From: Nitrospira sp. UBA2083
GTDB lineage: Bacteria > Nitrospirota > Nitrospiria > Nitrospirales > Nitrospiraceae
DNA length: 15,005 bases
Assembly: GCA_002331625.1 (NCBI GenBank)
Contig: DCZN01000107.1
Coordinates: forward strand, 27,519 to 42,523
Reading direction: 5' to 3'
Position numbers and translations under genes: made by a program. This document shows positions 7,352-14,513 of the stretch, piece by piece. The notes under the pieces are model-generated. The model did not search any database. It saw only the letters and a list, made by a program, of their open reading frames with translations, and had not been told where the DNA came from. Position 1 is the first letter of the stretch. The number at the start of each line of letters is the position of its first letter.

Positions 7352-8157
7352 TTGCTCGACTGCGTAGTCCGTCAACCGGCTCAACCCGCTTCTCAGCCGA
7401 GAGGTTACCTGAGGCTGTTCATAGACTCGTCCTCGAAACAGCCCTGACTCCGATCGTGCAGTCAGAGAGTATGACCCCGACGATCCAGCGAGGGGACGCC
7501 CTCGAACTTGAGGAGGCAATCGATCTCACGATCGGCGATGTCGTCGTCTATCGACATGATCGCCTCTTCATCTGCCACCGTATTCATCGCATTGAAGCCC
7601 CGCGGGTTTTCCTGCAAGGGGATGCGGGCACCGGTCCGTTGGATGAAGTAGACATCCACGACGTCGTCGGGCGGGTGCGGTTTCTGTTCCGCAACGGAAC
7701 ACGACTCCCGGTCCCCCTACCGATCCACGGACCACGATCGAGAGACGACCGTCCCTGGACTCGAACGGTCACAATCGGCATCGCGAATGGAAGATCATTG
7801 ACCCGGAGATCCATCGAACGGATCGTGGAACTGCCGGGCCTGAAGCAGATCGTCCGCTTCGTCCTCCGTAAATGTATGACCATCGAGGTTATGACGCAGG
7901 CGTCGCTCCACTCCTTCGACGGCTATGTCGCTCGGCAACGGCTTCATCTTGATGATGTCGGACGCGGCTTACATGATGGGACATCCCTCCATGACAAGGG
8001 TATAGTTCTTTTCGTACACCTCGGTCCGATTCACCTGGGAACCTGCACGCTCTCCCCGTGGTCCATCCACTTGCGGCCGTTTCTCCGGCGCCAGACCACG
8101 GACGTGGTGATCGAGTCGCTGAAACCGCTTCACCGGCCTCATCCCCCATATCCGTGA
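7348..8157 (+). CDS. S24/S26 signal-peptidase-like protein, S26B type
   Basis: From the ATG at 7348 (4-nt ATGA overlap with the preceding gene) the protein has 269 residues. SESMTPTIQRGD (39-50) is the catalytic-serine box with S41-M42. GDVVVYRHDRLFICHRI (63-79) is the second box, with His77 where S26A enzymes have lysine; this Ser/His arrangement is that of the S26B group (ER signal peptidase, SipW). LQGDAG (89-94) is the third box. No N-terminal membrane anchor is seen, unlike ordinary signal peptidases. In this context it probably removes the precursor leader, possibly with export. About 130 residues after the third box (from 140) are not recognised; the stretch near HLGTCTLSPWSIHLRPF faintly resembles the central part of a GNAT acetyltransferase, but I do not claim it. 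An older-looking long form starting at 7075 is a frame overlap. Confidence 0.75.
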   Translation: MIARLRSPSTGSTRFSAERLPEAVHRLVLETALTPIVQSESMTPTIQRGDALELEEAIDLTIGDVVVYRHDRLFICHRIHRIEAPRVFLQGDAGTGPLDEVDIHDVVGRVRFLFRNGTRLPVPLPIHGPRSRDDRPWTRTVTIGIANGRSLTRRSIERIVELPGLKQIVRFVLRKCMTIEVMTQASLHSFDGYVARQRLHLDDVGRGLHDGTSLHDKGIVLFVHLGPIHLGTCTLSPWSIHLRPFLRRQTTDVVIESLKPLHRPHPPYP

Positions 8158-8244
8158 CACCACCGCGCGACAACCGAACGCCGAATGCAATAACATTGTT
8201 GTTTTTTGAACGTATCCTGCGCTGACATCCTTTTGCGCGATTAC

Positions 8245-8273
8245 TTCGTAGACCGCGCGATCGATGCTATAGT
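8245..8273 (+). promoter_or_regulatory. Candidate extended -10 promoter for the sigma/anti-sigma pair
   Basis: TGCTATAGT at 8265-8273 is a good extended -10 element, 52 nt before the sigma factor start. The -35 element 17 nt upstream (TTCGTA, 8245-8250) is poor, which extended -10 promoters tolerate. No clear ECF-type AAC/CGT promoter pair was found, so autoregulation is not supported by this stretch. Confidence 0.4.
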
Positions 8274-8324
8274 CGTGACCTGTTACGCAATCACCAAAAT
8301 CGAGTTTCACACGCCACCGTTCAT

Positions 8325-8927
8325 ATGGATGCCACTTCGAAATACGCTGCGTCGACGATTGAGTCTACGCTCATAGCCCGGATCGCCAAAGGCGATCATC
8401 GTGCGTTCAGTCAACTGTACGATCAATCGAGTACACTGCTCTTCAGCATGGCCCTGCGCATCCTCGGCAGCCGCGAGGAAGCAGAAGCGGTACTGGAGGA
8501 AACGTATCTTGACGTCTGGCGCAAAGTAGTCCGCTATGATGTCAGCCGCGGCACACCGATCGCCTGGCTCATCGCCTTGACCCGCACCCGGGCGATCGAC
8601 CGCGTGCGAAACCGCAATCCCCGTAGCCGTTCTCAGACCACCGCCGGCAAGGACAAGGGCCATGATACTCTCGTTGACCAGGCTGCCGGACAGTTCGAGG
8701 CCGCAGCTGATCAAGAACTGCGGAATCTGATTCATGAGGTCTTCGCAACTCTATCGCATGACCAGCAACAAGCAATTGAGCTCTCATACTACGACGGTCT
8801 CCCTCCCATGGAAATCGCATTGAGACTCCATCAGCCGATCGATACGGTCATGACGCATATTCGGCTCGGTATGATGACCCTCCGTGAGTCGTTGGACACT
8901 TCCTGGGAGCAAGAAAAGTCAGCATGA
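8325..8927 (+). CDS. ECF-family RNA polymerase sigma factor
   Basis: This 200-residue protein has the two-domain layout of extracytoplasmic-function sigma factors. Region 2 covers about residues 15-90 (GDHRAFSQLYD, EEAEAVLEETYLDVW, then GTPIAWLIALTRTRAIDRVR for DNA melting and -10 binding). Region 4 covers about 130-190 (LSHDQQQAIELSYYDGL and MEIALRLHQPIDTV as the -35-binding helix-turn-helix). The linker is basic and variable. It resembles the SigK-like group. The start at 8325 is the first in-frame ATG after a 167-nt spacer; no strong Shine-Dalgarno is visible. The next gene starts inside its stop codon (ATGA), so it is made together with its inhibitor. The target promoters cannot be told from this window. 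Confidence 0.9.
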   Translation: MDATSKYAASTIESTLIARIAKGDHRAFSQLYDQSSTLLFSMALRILGSREEAEAVLEETYLDVWRKVVRYDVSRGTPIAWLIALTRTRAIDRVRNRNPRSRSQTTAGKDKGHDTLVDQAAGQFEAAADQELRNLIHEVFATLSHDQQQAIELSYYDGLPPMEIALRLHQPIDTVMTHIRLGMMTLRESLDTSWEQEKSA

Positions 8928-9577
8928 CGCACGAAGAATTGGAAGAGGCCGTGCCGCTGTACGTCGTCGGGGCATTGGAGCGCGCCGAGCGGCAGACTCT
9001 GGATGCGCATGTTCTTTCAGGATGCGCCCCTTGCCGTACGGCGCTGAAGGAATATCAGTCGGTCGCGGTCACACTCCCCTTTGGACTGGTCCTCGTGCCT
9101 CCTCCACGCGGATTGAAAGTGAGGATTCTGTCGGCCCGCACCGCGGACCCTTCTCCGGAGGCAACGGCACAACCACTCGCAAAACCGAGTCTCGAACCTG
9201 GTGAATGGATGAATCACCTGTTTCCCCCGTCGAATCCTCCGGCCAGATCATTCGGTAAGGCGCTCGGAATGGTCCTCCTCGCGGTGGTCGCCATGTTGTC
9301 GTTCCTGAGTTGGGTTTTCCCTCCACAAGGAACACAGGACGCCGCCAGAACGGCTGAACTGCAGAGGCAAGCGGATGCGGCGAACGCCAGAGTCACAACC
9401 CTCCAGCAGCAACTCAGCGAGCGAGAGGACTCGCTGACGAAAACCCAAGAAGAGTTACAGCGTCGCACGGCCGAGCTGGCGGAAGTGAAGGACCAGCTGA
9501 TTCAACGAGAAGCCGAATTGGACGGGCTGAAAGCGAACCTGACTCCGCCGCCCGGGCAGTCAGGACGGATTCCCTAA
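8924..9577 (+). CDS. Membrane-anchored anti-sigma factor (RskA/ZAS-like)
   Basis: The 217-residue protein begins with a short helical domain, EELEEAVPLYVVGALERAE, followed by H29-x4-C34-x2-C37 (HVLSGCAPC), the zinc-binding signature of anti-sigma domains that clamp ECF factors. A proline-rich linker leads to one transmembrane helix at about 113-132. The outer part (about 138-205) is a heptad-rich coiled coil with many Q, E and R residues, instead of the globular RskA domain seen in some relatives. It probably holds the sigma factor inactive at the inner membrane until an envelope signal triggers release. It overlaps the sigma gene by 4 nt. The C-terminal tail is short and rich in Pro and Gly. 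Confidence 0.85.
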   Translation: MTHEELEEAVPLYVVGALERAERQTLDAHVLSGCAPCRTALKEYQSVAVTLPFGLVLVPPPRGLKVRILSARTADPSPEATAQPLAKPSLEPGEWMNHLFPPSNPPARSFGKALGMVLLAVVAMLSFLSWVFPPQGTQDAARTAELQRQADAANARVTTLQQQLSEREDSLTKTQEELQRRTAELAEVKDQLIQREAELDGLKANLTPPPGQSGRIP

Positions 9578-9665
9578 CCCTCATCAAGGCTCGCGTACGT
9601 CCTCGCCTTCGGGCTCCTATATTGACTCACTCCCTGTCCCTCTCCTGGCCCCATCTCCGGCTGCT

Positions 9666-10244
9666 ATGCTAGCATGCAGTGTGACGATCACCGGCTTCAC
9701 GCTCTCTGCATCAAGTCAACCAGAACATCCCGATGTGCACTACATGGAGCTCGCCCTACAGCAGGCCCGATTGGCTCCCTTGGTTGGAGAAGTCCCGGTC
9801 GGAGCCGTGCTCGTTCGCGGCAGCGACGTGATCGCAACCGGCCACAACTACCGGGAAGTGTCACAGGACCCCACCGCTCATGCCGAGATGATCGTCATCA
9901 GAAAGGCGGCTGAACAACTGAAGACCTGGCGCCTCACTGACACGACCCTCTATGTGACGCTGGAGCCCTGCCCCATGTGCGCTGGCGCCATTCTTCAATC
10001 CCGTATCACGCGGCTCGTCTTCGGAGCATGGGATCCGAAGGCTGGTGCCTGTGGATCGATCCTTGATATTCCCGCAGAGCACCGATTCAACCATCGGGTA
10101 CAGGTGACAGGGGGGGTACTTGAAGACCAGAGCCGGATCCTCCTCCAGGAATTTTTTCGAGACAAACGAGGTATCGTCTCGGAGAAAAGCCGCGATTCGC
10201 AACCTGTTCCTTATGTCGATCTCCCACCCACCCGACCAGCATGA
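9666..10244 (+). CDS. tadA: tRNA-specific adenosine-34 deaminase
   Basis: TadA converts A34 to inosine in the wobble position of tRNA-Arg(ACG). The zinc and proton-shuttle motifs are both present: TAHAE with catalytic Glu at about 74, and TLEPCPMCAGA with two zinc-binding cysteines at 102 and 105 (numbered from 9666). GEVPVGAVLV and the C-terminal helix with ILLQEFFRDKR are typical. The start is uncertain: the homologous part begins near HYMELAL, so residues 1-23 from the ATG at 9666 may be extra. A GTG at 9735 or a GTG at 9681 are in-frame options, and none has a clear Shine-Dalgarno. The gene end overlaps the permease by 4 nt. The total length of 192 is slightly longer than the usual 150-170. 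Confidence 0.9.
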   Translation: MLACSVTITGFTLSASSQPEHPDVHYMELALQQARLAPLVGEVPVGAVLVRGSDVIATGHNYREVSQDPTAHAEMIVIRKAAEQLKTWRLTDTTLYVTLEPCPMCAGAILQSRITRLVFGAWDPKAGACGSILDIPAEHRFNHRVQVTGGVLEDQSRILLQEFFRDKRGIVSEKSRDSQPVPYVDLPPTRPA

Positions 10245-11677
10245 CAGATGACGTCAGCCCCCAGCGCCATGCTCCCGAAACACTGCACCGCCACCTAAGC
10301 TTCTGGAACAGCCTGACTCTCGGCTTTGCCATGGTGTCCCCGGTCGTCGGGCTCTATGCCATCATGGGGGTACAGACGACCGTGACGGGAGGCGGATGGT
10401 TTGTCGCACTGGCCATTTGCCTCGCTATGCAGCTGTTGGTCGCCACGGTCTATGCCGAGTTGGCTTCGCAGTTTCCGATCGCAGGTGGCGCGTACAAATG
10501 GGCCCATCTCCTAGGCGGACCTATCACCGGCCAATTCGCCGGCACCATCTATGTGACGTCCACTATTGCGATGTTGACCACCACTGCCTATACCGGTGGA
10601 ATCTGGCTTGCCATCTTTTTTGGATCATCCAGTGACAGTGGGCTGACGCTTGTGCTCTGGGGCGCATGTTTTTTAGCGCTCTGCATGGGACTCAACGTAG
10701 TCCATGTCAATATGTTCAAGTTGACGCTCTCGATGGGCGTGTACGCTGAAATTATCGGCTCCGTCGGTGTGGCGCTGCTCCTCTTTCTCTTCTTTCGGCA
10801 ACATGACGTGTCGGAACTGTTCCACCACCTGGGAACCGGCACGGCCCCAAGCCCAACCGCTGCCTTTCTCGCCGCCCTCGCCATCGCCGGCTGGGCCTTC
10901 ATCGGATTCGACGCCTGTTCCACTATTGCGGAAGAAACGCTTGAACCCAAGCGAGTCGTCCCGAGAGCGATCTTCTTTTCGCTCTGTCTGGTAGGCAGTG
11001 TCGTCATGTTCAACTCTGCCGCGCTCACCCTGAGCTTCGACCGTGCCACACTTGCAACTACACGCGCATCGTCCGATCCTATCACGCCCGTCATCAGCAG
11101 CAGCTTCGGGACCTGGGCCGAGAAGCCGTTCCTGGCCATCGTCATGGTCTCGTTTCTGGCCTGCGGCGCCTCCGTCGTCAATTACGTGTCGCGTATCATC
11201 TATTCGATGGCCCGCGAAGGCAACATGCCTCGCATGCTCGGCCAGCTTGCTACTGACGGAACGCCACGCCCGGCGGTTTTCTTGACCGTACTGTCGGCTG
11301 GAATCGGACTTTTACTCGGGTTGAACGATCAGGCGGTGGCCACAATCATCGCCTTCGGCACCGGCGGCCTGTATGCGATGTTTACGATGACGACGGGAGT
11401 CGGGCTCTATACCCGACTCACTGGGCGATGGAATCCTGAACTTGGTCAACTACAGTTGGGCCGCTGGGGATTGCCGATCAATATCGTCGCGTTTCACTGG
11501 TCGGTCTTCGAATTCATCAACATCGCCTGGCCACGCCCCTATGCCGTGTCACCCGATGCTCCCTGGTGGCAACTCTGGGCTGTCCCGTTGGTCCTAGGAA
11601 GCATTCTGGGTCTGACCATACTCTCCGTGCTGATCGGAAAATTTCGCGGAACTGCCCTCCCGGAATCGTCCTCGTGA
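10241..11677 (+). CDS. APC-superfamily amino acid permease
   Basis: The 478-residue protein is hydrophobic over almost all its length and has about 12 predicted membrane segments. The first segment, FAMVSPVVGLYAIMG, with the unwound GxG-like substrate loop, and YAELASQFPIAGGAYKWAH at the end of segment 2 are signatures of the amino acid-polyamine-organocation transporters. GWAFIGFDACSTIAEET in segment 6 and VNYVSRIIYSMAREGNMP after segment 8 also fit the GABA/choline permease-like branch. It probably imports an amino acid or amine by secondary transport. It shares a 4-nt ATGA overlap with tadA and so is probably co-expressed, without an evident functional link. The substrate cannot be set from sequence. 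Confidence 0.88.
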   Translation: MTDDVSPQRHAPETLHRHLSFWNSLTLGFAMVSPVVGLYAIMGVQTTVTGGGWFVALAICLAMQLLVATVYAELASQFPIAGGAYKWAHLLGGPITGQFAGTIYVTSTIAMLTTTAYTGGIWLAIFFGSSSDSGLTLVLWGACFLALCMGLNVVHVNMFKLTLSMGVYAEIIGSVGVALLLFLFFRQHDVSELFHHLGTGTAPSPTAAFLAALAIAGWAFIGFDACSTIAEETLEPKRVVPRAIFFSLCLVGSVVMFNSAALTLSFDRATLATTRASSDPITPVISSSFGTWAEKPFLAIVMVSFLACGASVVNYVSRIIYSMAREGNMPRMLGQLATDGTPRPAVFLTVLSAGIGLLLGLNDQAVATIIAFGTGGLYAMFTMTTGVGLYTRLTGRWNPELGQLQLGRWGLPINIVAFHWSVFEFINIAWPRPYAVSPDAPWWQLWAVPLVLGSILGLTILSVLIGKFRGTALPESSS

Positions 11678-11795
11678 GAACCTCATCCGCTGTGAGCCGC
11701 AGTTCACAACCCCGTCACGACGCTTCTTCACCTTACATTGAAGCGTAGAGTTCACGACGACAAAGAACGGGTCAGTCGAAGGGTGTTCTGAGCAT

Positions 11796-11822
11796 GCAAG
11801 TGCGGAGTCCCGCCCCACTTGC
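11796..11822 (+). terminator. Hairpin, possible terminator after the permease gene
   Basis: GCAAGTG pairs with CACTTGC across an inner mismatch and two further G-C pairs around a 7-nt loop. It lies about 120 nt after the permease stop codon. No T-run follows, so intrinsic termination is not assured; it may instead protect the transcript end or be a remnant. Confidence 0.35.
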
Positions 11823-11861
11823 CTCGTCGCATCACCATTGATCGTTCGGCTCGTCGTCACG

Positions 11862-11891
11862 TTGACAGGCAGAACCTACGAATGGTACGTT
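11862..11891 (+). promoter_or_regulatory. Candidate sigma-70 promoter of B12-radical SAM gene
   Basis: A perfect TTGACA (11862-11867) is followed after 18 nt by TACGTT (11886-11891), with an upstream TG at 11883-11884 as in extended -10 promoters. A transcript starting near 11898 would have a leader of about 100 nt before the CTG start proposed at 11996. Confidence 0.4.
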
Positions 11892-11985
11892 GCACGTATC
11901 GAGTTCTCTTACTCTGTCACTTCCCTAGTTTCTTTCCCGTACTCACTCCGTAACATTCACTCCGTGTGTGATGAAGATCGGGTTC

Positions 11986-11998
11986 AGGAGTCTGTCTG
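11986..11998 (+). promoter_or_regulatory. Shine-Dalgarno and CTG start of B12-radical SAM gene
   Basis: AGGAG (11986-11990) stands 5 nt before a CTG (11996-11998) that opens the only frame encoding a full B12-binding domain N-terminus. No ATG, GTG or TTG exists in this frame between the TGA at 11972 and the GTG at 12080. Confidence 0.6.
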
Positions 11999-13630
11999 CG
12001 AGTTTTTCTCATCCACATTCGCGATCCACAGTTTTACGCGCTTCCCGCTAAAACACGCGCCACGAACGGCAATATTCGCGTGATGGGGTTCCCGCCCATC
12101 GGCATCATGTCGCTGTCGTCCGTCATCAAACAGGCAGGCCATGAATGCGTGATGTTCGATCAGGCTAATCCCGACACCCCGAACCAAGTCATCATCGACC
12201 GGATCAATCGTGAACAACCGGCGCTCGTCGGCCTCAGTTTTCTCAGTACCACCAGCTATCCCTACGCCAAAATGCTGGCGCGGGAAATTCGTGCGACCAA
12301 TCAACAGGTCAAACTCGCGTTCGGCGGCGTGTTCGCCAGTCTGAATGCCTCGTTGGTGAAATTACAATGTCCCGAAGTTGATTTCGTGTGTCGCGGCGAC
12401 GGCGAGCAGTTGCTGCTCGATCTGCTCGAGAATCTCGAGAACCCGCAAGATGTTGCAAGCCTGACCTGGATGAAGAATGGGCAGGTCGTCCACAATGCCA
12501 ACCGCGCCATGGAGCGGCACCTGGATCAGTGGCCCTTTCCGGATCGTGAGAGCCTAAAACTCGACTATGTCGAGTCCATGCCGTTGGACGTGCCGGTTGT
12601 GCTCTCGATGAGACGGTTCACGACGATGCAAACGTCTCGGGGGTGCCCCTGGCCCTGCATTTTCTGCGACATCCCGATCTTTAACGAAGGGAAGTGGCGT
12701 GCCCGTAGCCCGCAGCATGTGGTCGCGGAACTCAAGTATCTCGAAGGACTGGGCTATGAGTCCGTCGGCTTTGTCGACGATCACTTTCTGCTCCAGCCCA
12801 AACGGATTGAGGCAATTTGCAACGGAATCATGGAAGCGAAGCTGTCGATCCGGTGGGGCATCGAGGGCCGTGTGGATTCGGTCGCTCAACACCTGTTTCC
12901 GGCCATGGCGAAGGCCAATTGCGGCGCGATGATGTTCGGCATCGAGAGCGGCAGCCAGAAGATTCTCGATCGCTTGAAGAAGGAGCAGACACTGGAGCAG
13001 GTCACCACCGCCGTCAAGAACGCGAAAAGGGCCGGCGTGGAGATCGTGCACGGATTCTTCACGGTGGGCAATCCGGACGAGACGATTGAGGATATGAACG
13101 CCACCTTCGACTTCGCCTCACGACTTCCGCTTGATACCTTCGGGTTCAACCGGCTCTGCGTCTATCGGGGGACACCCTTGTGGCAGGAATACGTCAAACG
13201 CGGGTTGGTGAATGAAACCACGGATTGGTACAAGTATTTTAAATGTTCCGAAATCGATCCGACCTGCCTGTCAGGCGAAACGATCAACCGCGTGCGGCAG
13301 GCCGGGATTAAAAAGCTCTTTGGCTATAAGCTCCTCCACTACCCCCTCCAGACGTTTCAACTCCTCCGCCGCTTCTTTCGGTATATGCCGGTCCGAGACG
13401 TGCTCTATCTCCTCCTCAAGCCGTTCATGGGCCAGAAGAAGGGTGCGACCAAAGCCGAAGTCGTCTCGCGCTTGGTCGAGCACGCCGACATGAAAGATGC
13501 AGCGGCCCAGCTGACCCAGGTGGCGGACGAGATGCTCCACCATGTATTTGAAAGCTCCCGTCTCGAACGACTACGGATTCAGCAATCCGCCGAAAGCTCA
13601 CGCGAACTGCCGATGGTGCAAACCAGGTAG
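11996..13630 (+). CDS. B12-binding-domain radical SAM protein
   Basis: With the CTG start proposed at 11996 the protein has 544 residues; the first canonical starts (GTG 12080, ATG 12083) would cut off about 28 residues that form strand 1 of the cobalamin-binding fold (LRVFLIHIRDPQF). The B12 domain continues with PPIGIMSLSSVIKQAGHE and LVGLSFLSTTSYPYA. The radical SAM triad is C217, C221, C224 (CPWPCIFC), followed by VGFVDDHFLL and FGIESGSQKILDRLKK, typical of class B-like radical SAM methylases and related enzymes (BchE, hopanoid enzymes). No DxHxxG base-off motif was noted in the B12 domain. The C-terminal 140 residues contain a hydrophobic, basic part and could touch membranes. The substrate is unknown; methylation of an unactivated carbon in a lipid or natural product is plausible. 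The gene stands alone. Confidence 0.85.
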   Translation: MRVFLIHIRDPQFYALPAKTRATNGNIRVMGFPPIGIMSLSSVIKQAGHECVMFDQANPDTPNQVIIDRINREQPALVGLSFLSTTSYPYAKMLAREIRATNQQVKLAFGGVFASLNASLVKLQCPEVDFVCRGDGEQLLLDLLENLENPQDVASLTWMKNGQVVHNANRAMERHLDQWPFPDRESLKLDYVESMPLDVPVVLSMRRFTTMQTSRGCPWPCIFCDIPIFNEGKWRARSPQHVVAELKYLEGLGYESVGFVDDHFLLQPKRIEAICNGIMEAKLSIRWGIEGRVDSVAQHLFPAMAKANCGAMMFGIESGSQKILDRLKKEQTLEQVTTAVKNAKRAGVEIVHGFFTVGNPDETIEDMNATFDFASRLPLDTFGFNRLCVYRGTPLWQEYVKRGLVNETTDWYKYFKCSEIDPTCLSGETINRVRQAGIKKLFGYKLLHYPLQTFQLLRRFFRYMPVRDVLYLLLKPFMGQKKGATKAEVVSRLVEHADMKDAAAQLTQVADEMLHHVFESSRLERLRIQQSAESSRELPMVQTR

Positions 13631-13636
13631 CCAGGT

Positions 13637-13659
13637 GGAGAGCGATCAGCCGCCTCTCC
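13637..13659 (+). terminator. Hairpin after the B12-radical SAM gene
   Basis: GGAGAG at 13637-13642 can pair with CTCTCC at 13654-13659, 7 nt after the stop codon. No T-run follows, so it is at best a weak or Rho-assisted terminator. Confidence 0.25.
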
Positions 13660-13807
13660 CCAGCCAGATCCATCGTACTATCTGCTTCAACCTCTTCACC
13701 GGACCCAGCATGCAGTTCAACAAAACGATGGGGTGTCGTATTGTAAGATGAGACCTTCTACTACTGTCCACGAAAGGCGGTGCTGGCTGCGGACAGCTGG
13801 GCGGGAG

Positions 13808-13836
13808 TTGCGAGTATCCCAGAGCCATGATAGAGT
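13808..13836 (+). promoter_or_regulatory. Promoter of the toxin-antitoxin pair
   Basis: TTGCGA (13808-13813) and TAGAGT (13831-13836) are 17 nt apart, with TG at 13828-13829 forming an extended -10. It lies 27 nt before the antitoxin ATG, which gives a very short leader. Confidence 0.5.
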
Positions 13837-13851
13837 TTAACCAGGTTGAAC
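13835..13851 (+). promoter_or_regulatory. Palindromic operator candidate for antitoxin autoregulation
   Basis: GTTTAACC and GGTTGAAC are inverted repeats around a central A, with 7 of 8 positions matching. The palindrome touches the -10 element, so binding there would block the promoter. Ribbon-helix-helix antitoxins commonly repress their own operon through such sites. Confidence 0.45.
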
Positions 13852-13863
13852 TTTGAGGTGGCT

Positions 13864-14109
13864 ATGGCACGAAAGACAGCTGTACTCGGATTTTCGGTCA
13901 GTCCCGCACTGGCAAAGGAATATGAAGAGATTGCGGAGCGAGAAGGGACAACGAAGAGCGACCTCTTTCGGCGGATGGTGAACACCTACAAGGCCGAACG
14001 CGAGGAGCAGGAATTCTTCGAGCTCCAGCGCAAGATGGCTCGTCGGACCAGCAAGATAGAGGTACTGACCGAGGAGGATGTGGAGCGCCTCGTCTTTGAG
14101 GACCGCTGA
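13864..14109 (+). CDS. Ribbon-helix-helix antitoxin
   Basis: This 81-residue protein begins with the strand TAVLGFSVSPALAKEY, followed by two helices (EEIAEREGTTKSDLFRRMV) of the ribbon-helix-helix/CopG fold that binds DNA as a dimer. The charged C-terminal half, up to VERLVFEDR, would wrap around the toxin. The ATG at 13864 is chosen over the TTG at 13846 because GAGGTG (13855-13860) stands just upstream and because homologues begin near MARKT. The stop codon overlaps the toxin start by one base (TGATG), so antitoxin is translated first. It should neutralise the PIN toxin and repress the operon. Confidence 0.85.
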   Translation: MARKTAVLGFSVSPALAKEYEEIAEREGTTKSDLFRRMVNTYKAEREEQEFFELQRKMARRTSKIEVLTEEDVERLVFEDR

Positions 14110-14513
14110 TGAACGTGGTCTTCGACACGAATGTGTTCGTATCGGCGTTCATGGTTCCTGGCAGTCGGAGTGAACACGCCTTCCTGTTGGCCCAGCGCCG
14201 GGCCGTTGAACTCTACAGCTCGATACCAATCTTGACGGAGGCTGCGCGAGTTCTCCGAACCAAATTCAACCAGCCGGAGAAAGACATCACGGCGGCACTC
14301 AAGCTGATCAGCCGTGCAGCTCACATCGTTCGACCAGTGCGCGCTCTCACCGTACCTCACGATCTACCGGATAATCGCATTCTCGAATGTGCCGTTACGG
14401 CTCAGGTGGATGTGATCGTCACCGGTGATCAGCATTTGCTCAAGCTCAGATCATTCGAAGGTATCTCGATTGTGCGCGTGGTTGATTTCTTGCGGATGAC
14501 CCATTCTGGATAA
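14109..14513 (+). CDS. PIN-domain toxin (COG1569-like putative RNase)
   Basis: This 134-residue protein is of normal length for a PIN toxin. Acidic residues expected for the metal-dependent RNase site are present: D6 in VFDTNVFVSA, E44 in ILTEAARVL, D88 in LPDNRILECA and D107 in VTGDQHLL. PIN toxins cut RNA, often tRNA or rRNA. It is of the 'putative toxin-antitoxin system toxin component' type, paired with ribbon-helix-helix antitoxins. It starts within the antitoxin stop codon. All catalytic positions are intact, so the pair looks functional. The RNA target cannot be inferred. Confidence 0.88.
   Translation: MNVVFDTNVFVSAFMVPGSRSEHAFLLAQRRAVELYSSIPILTEAARVLRTKFNQPEKDITAALKLISRAAHIVRPVRALTVPHDLPDNRILECAVTAQVDVIVTGDQHLLKLRSFEGISIVRVVDFLRMTHSG

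Larger units (their letters stand above)
11678..11995 (+). other. 318-nt intergenic spacer with hairpins and promoter
   Basis: I see no coding signal in this stretch: the open frame from 11838 has no family resemblance and poor codon use. It holds a CGCTTC/GAAGCG inverted repeat (11721-11745, 13-nt loop), a longer hairpin at 11796-11822 and a promoter candidate at 11862-11891. Confidence 0.6.

Noticed and set aside
8170..8207. Possible terminator with a six-T run after the S26-like gene
   Set aside because: The stems (ACAAC/GTTGT or CAAT/ATTG) are too short and AT-rich to be convincing.
10588..11181. 197-codon minus-strand open frame opposite the permease
   Set aside because: It mirrors a hydrophobic transporter gene; the translation is a low-complexity antisense pattern with no domain.
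11838..12083. 81-codon plus-strand frame in front of the B12-radical SAM gene
   Set aside because: It has no recognisable motif or ribosome-binding site and overlaps the better-supported start region of the next gene in another frame.
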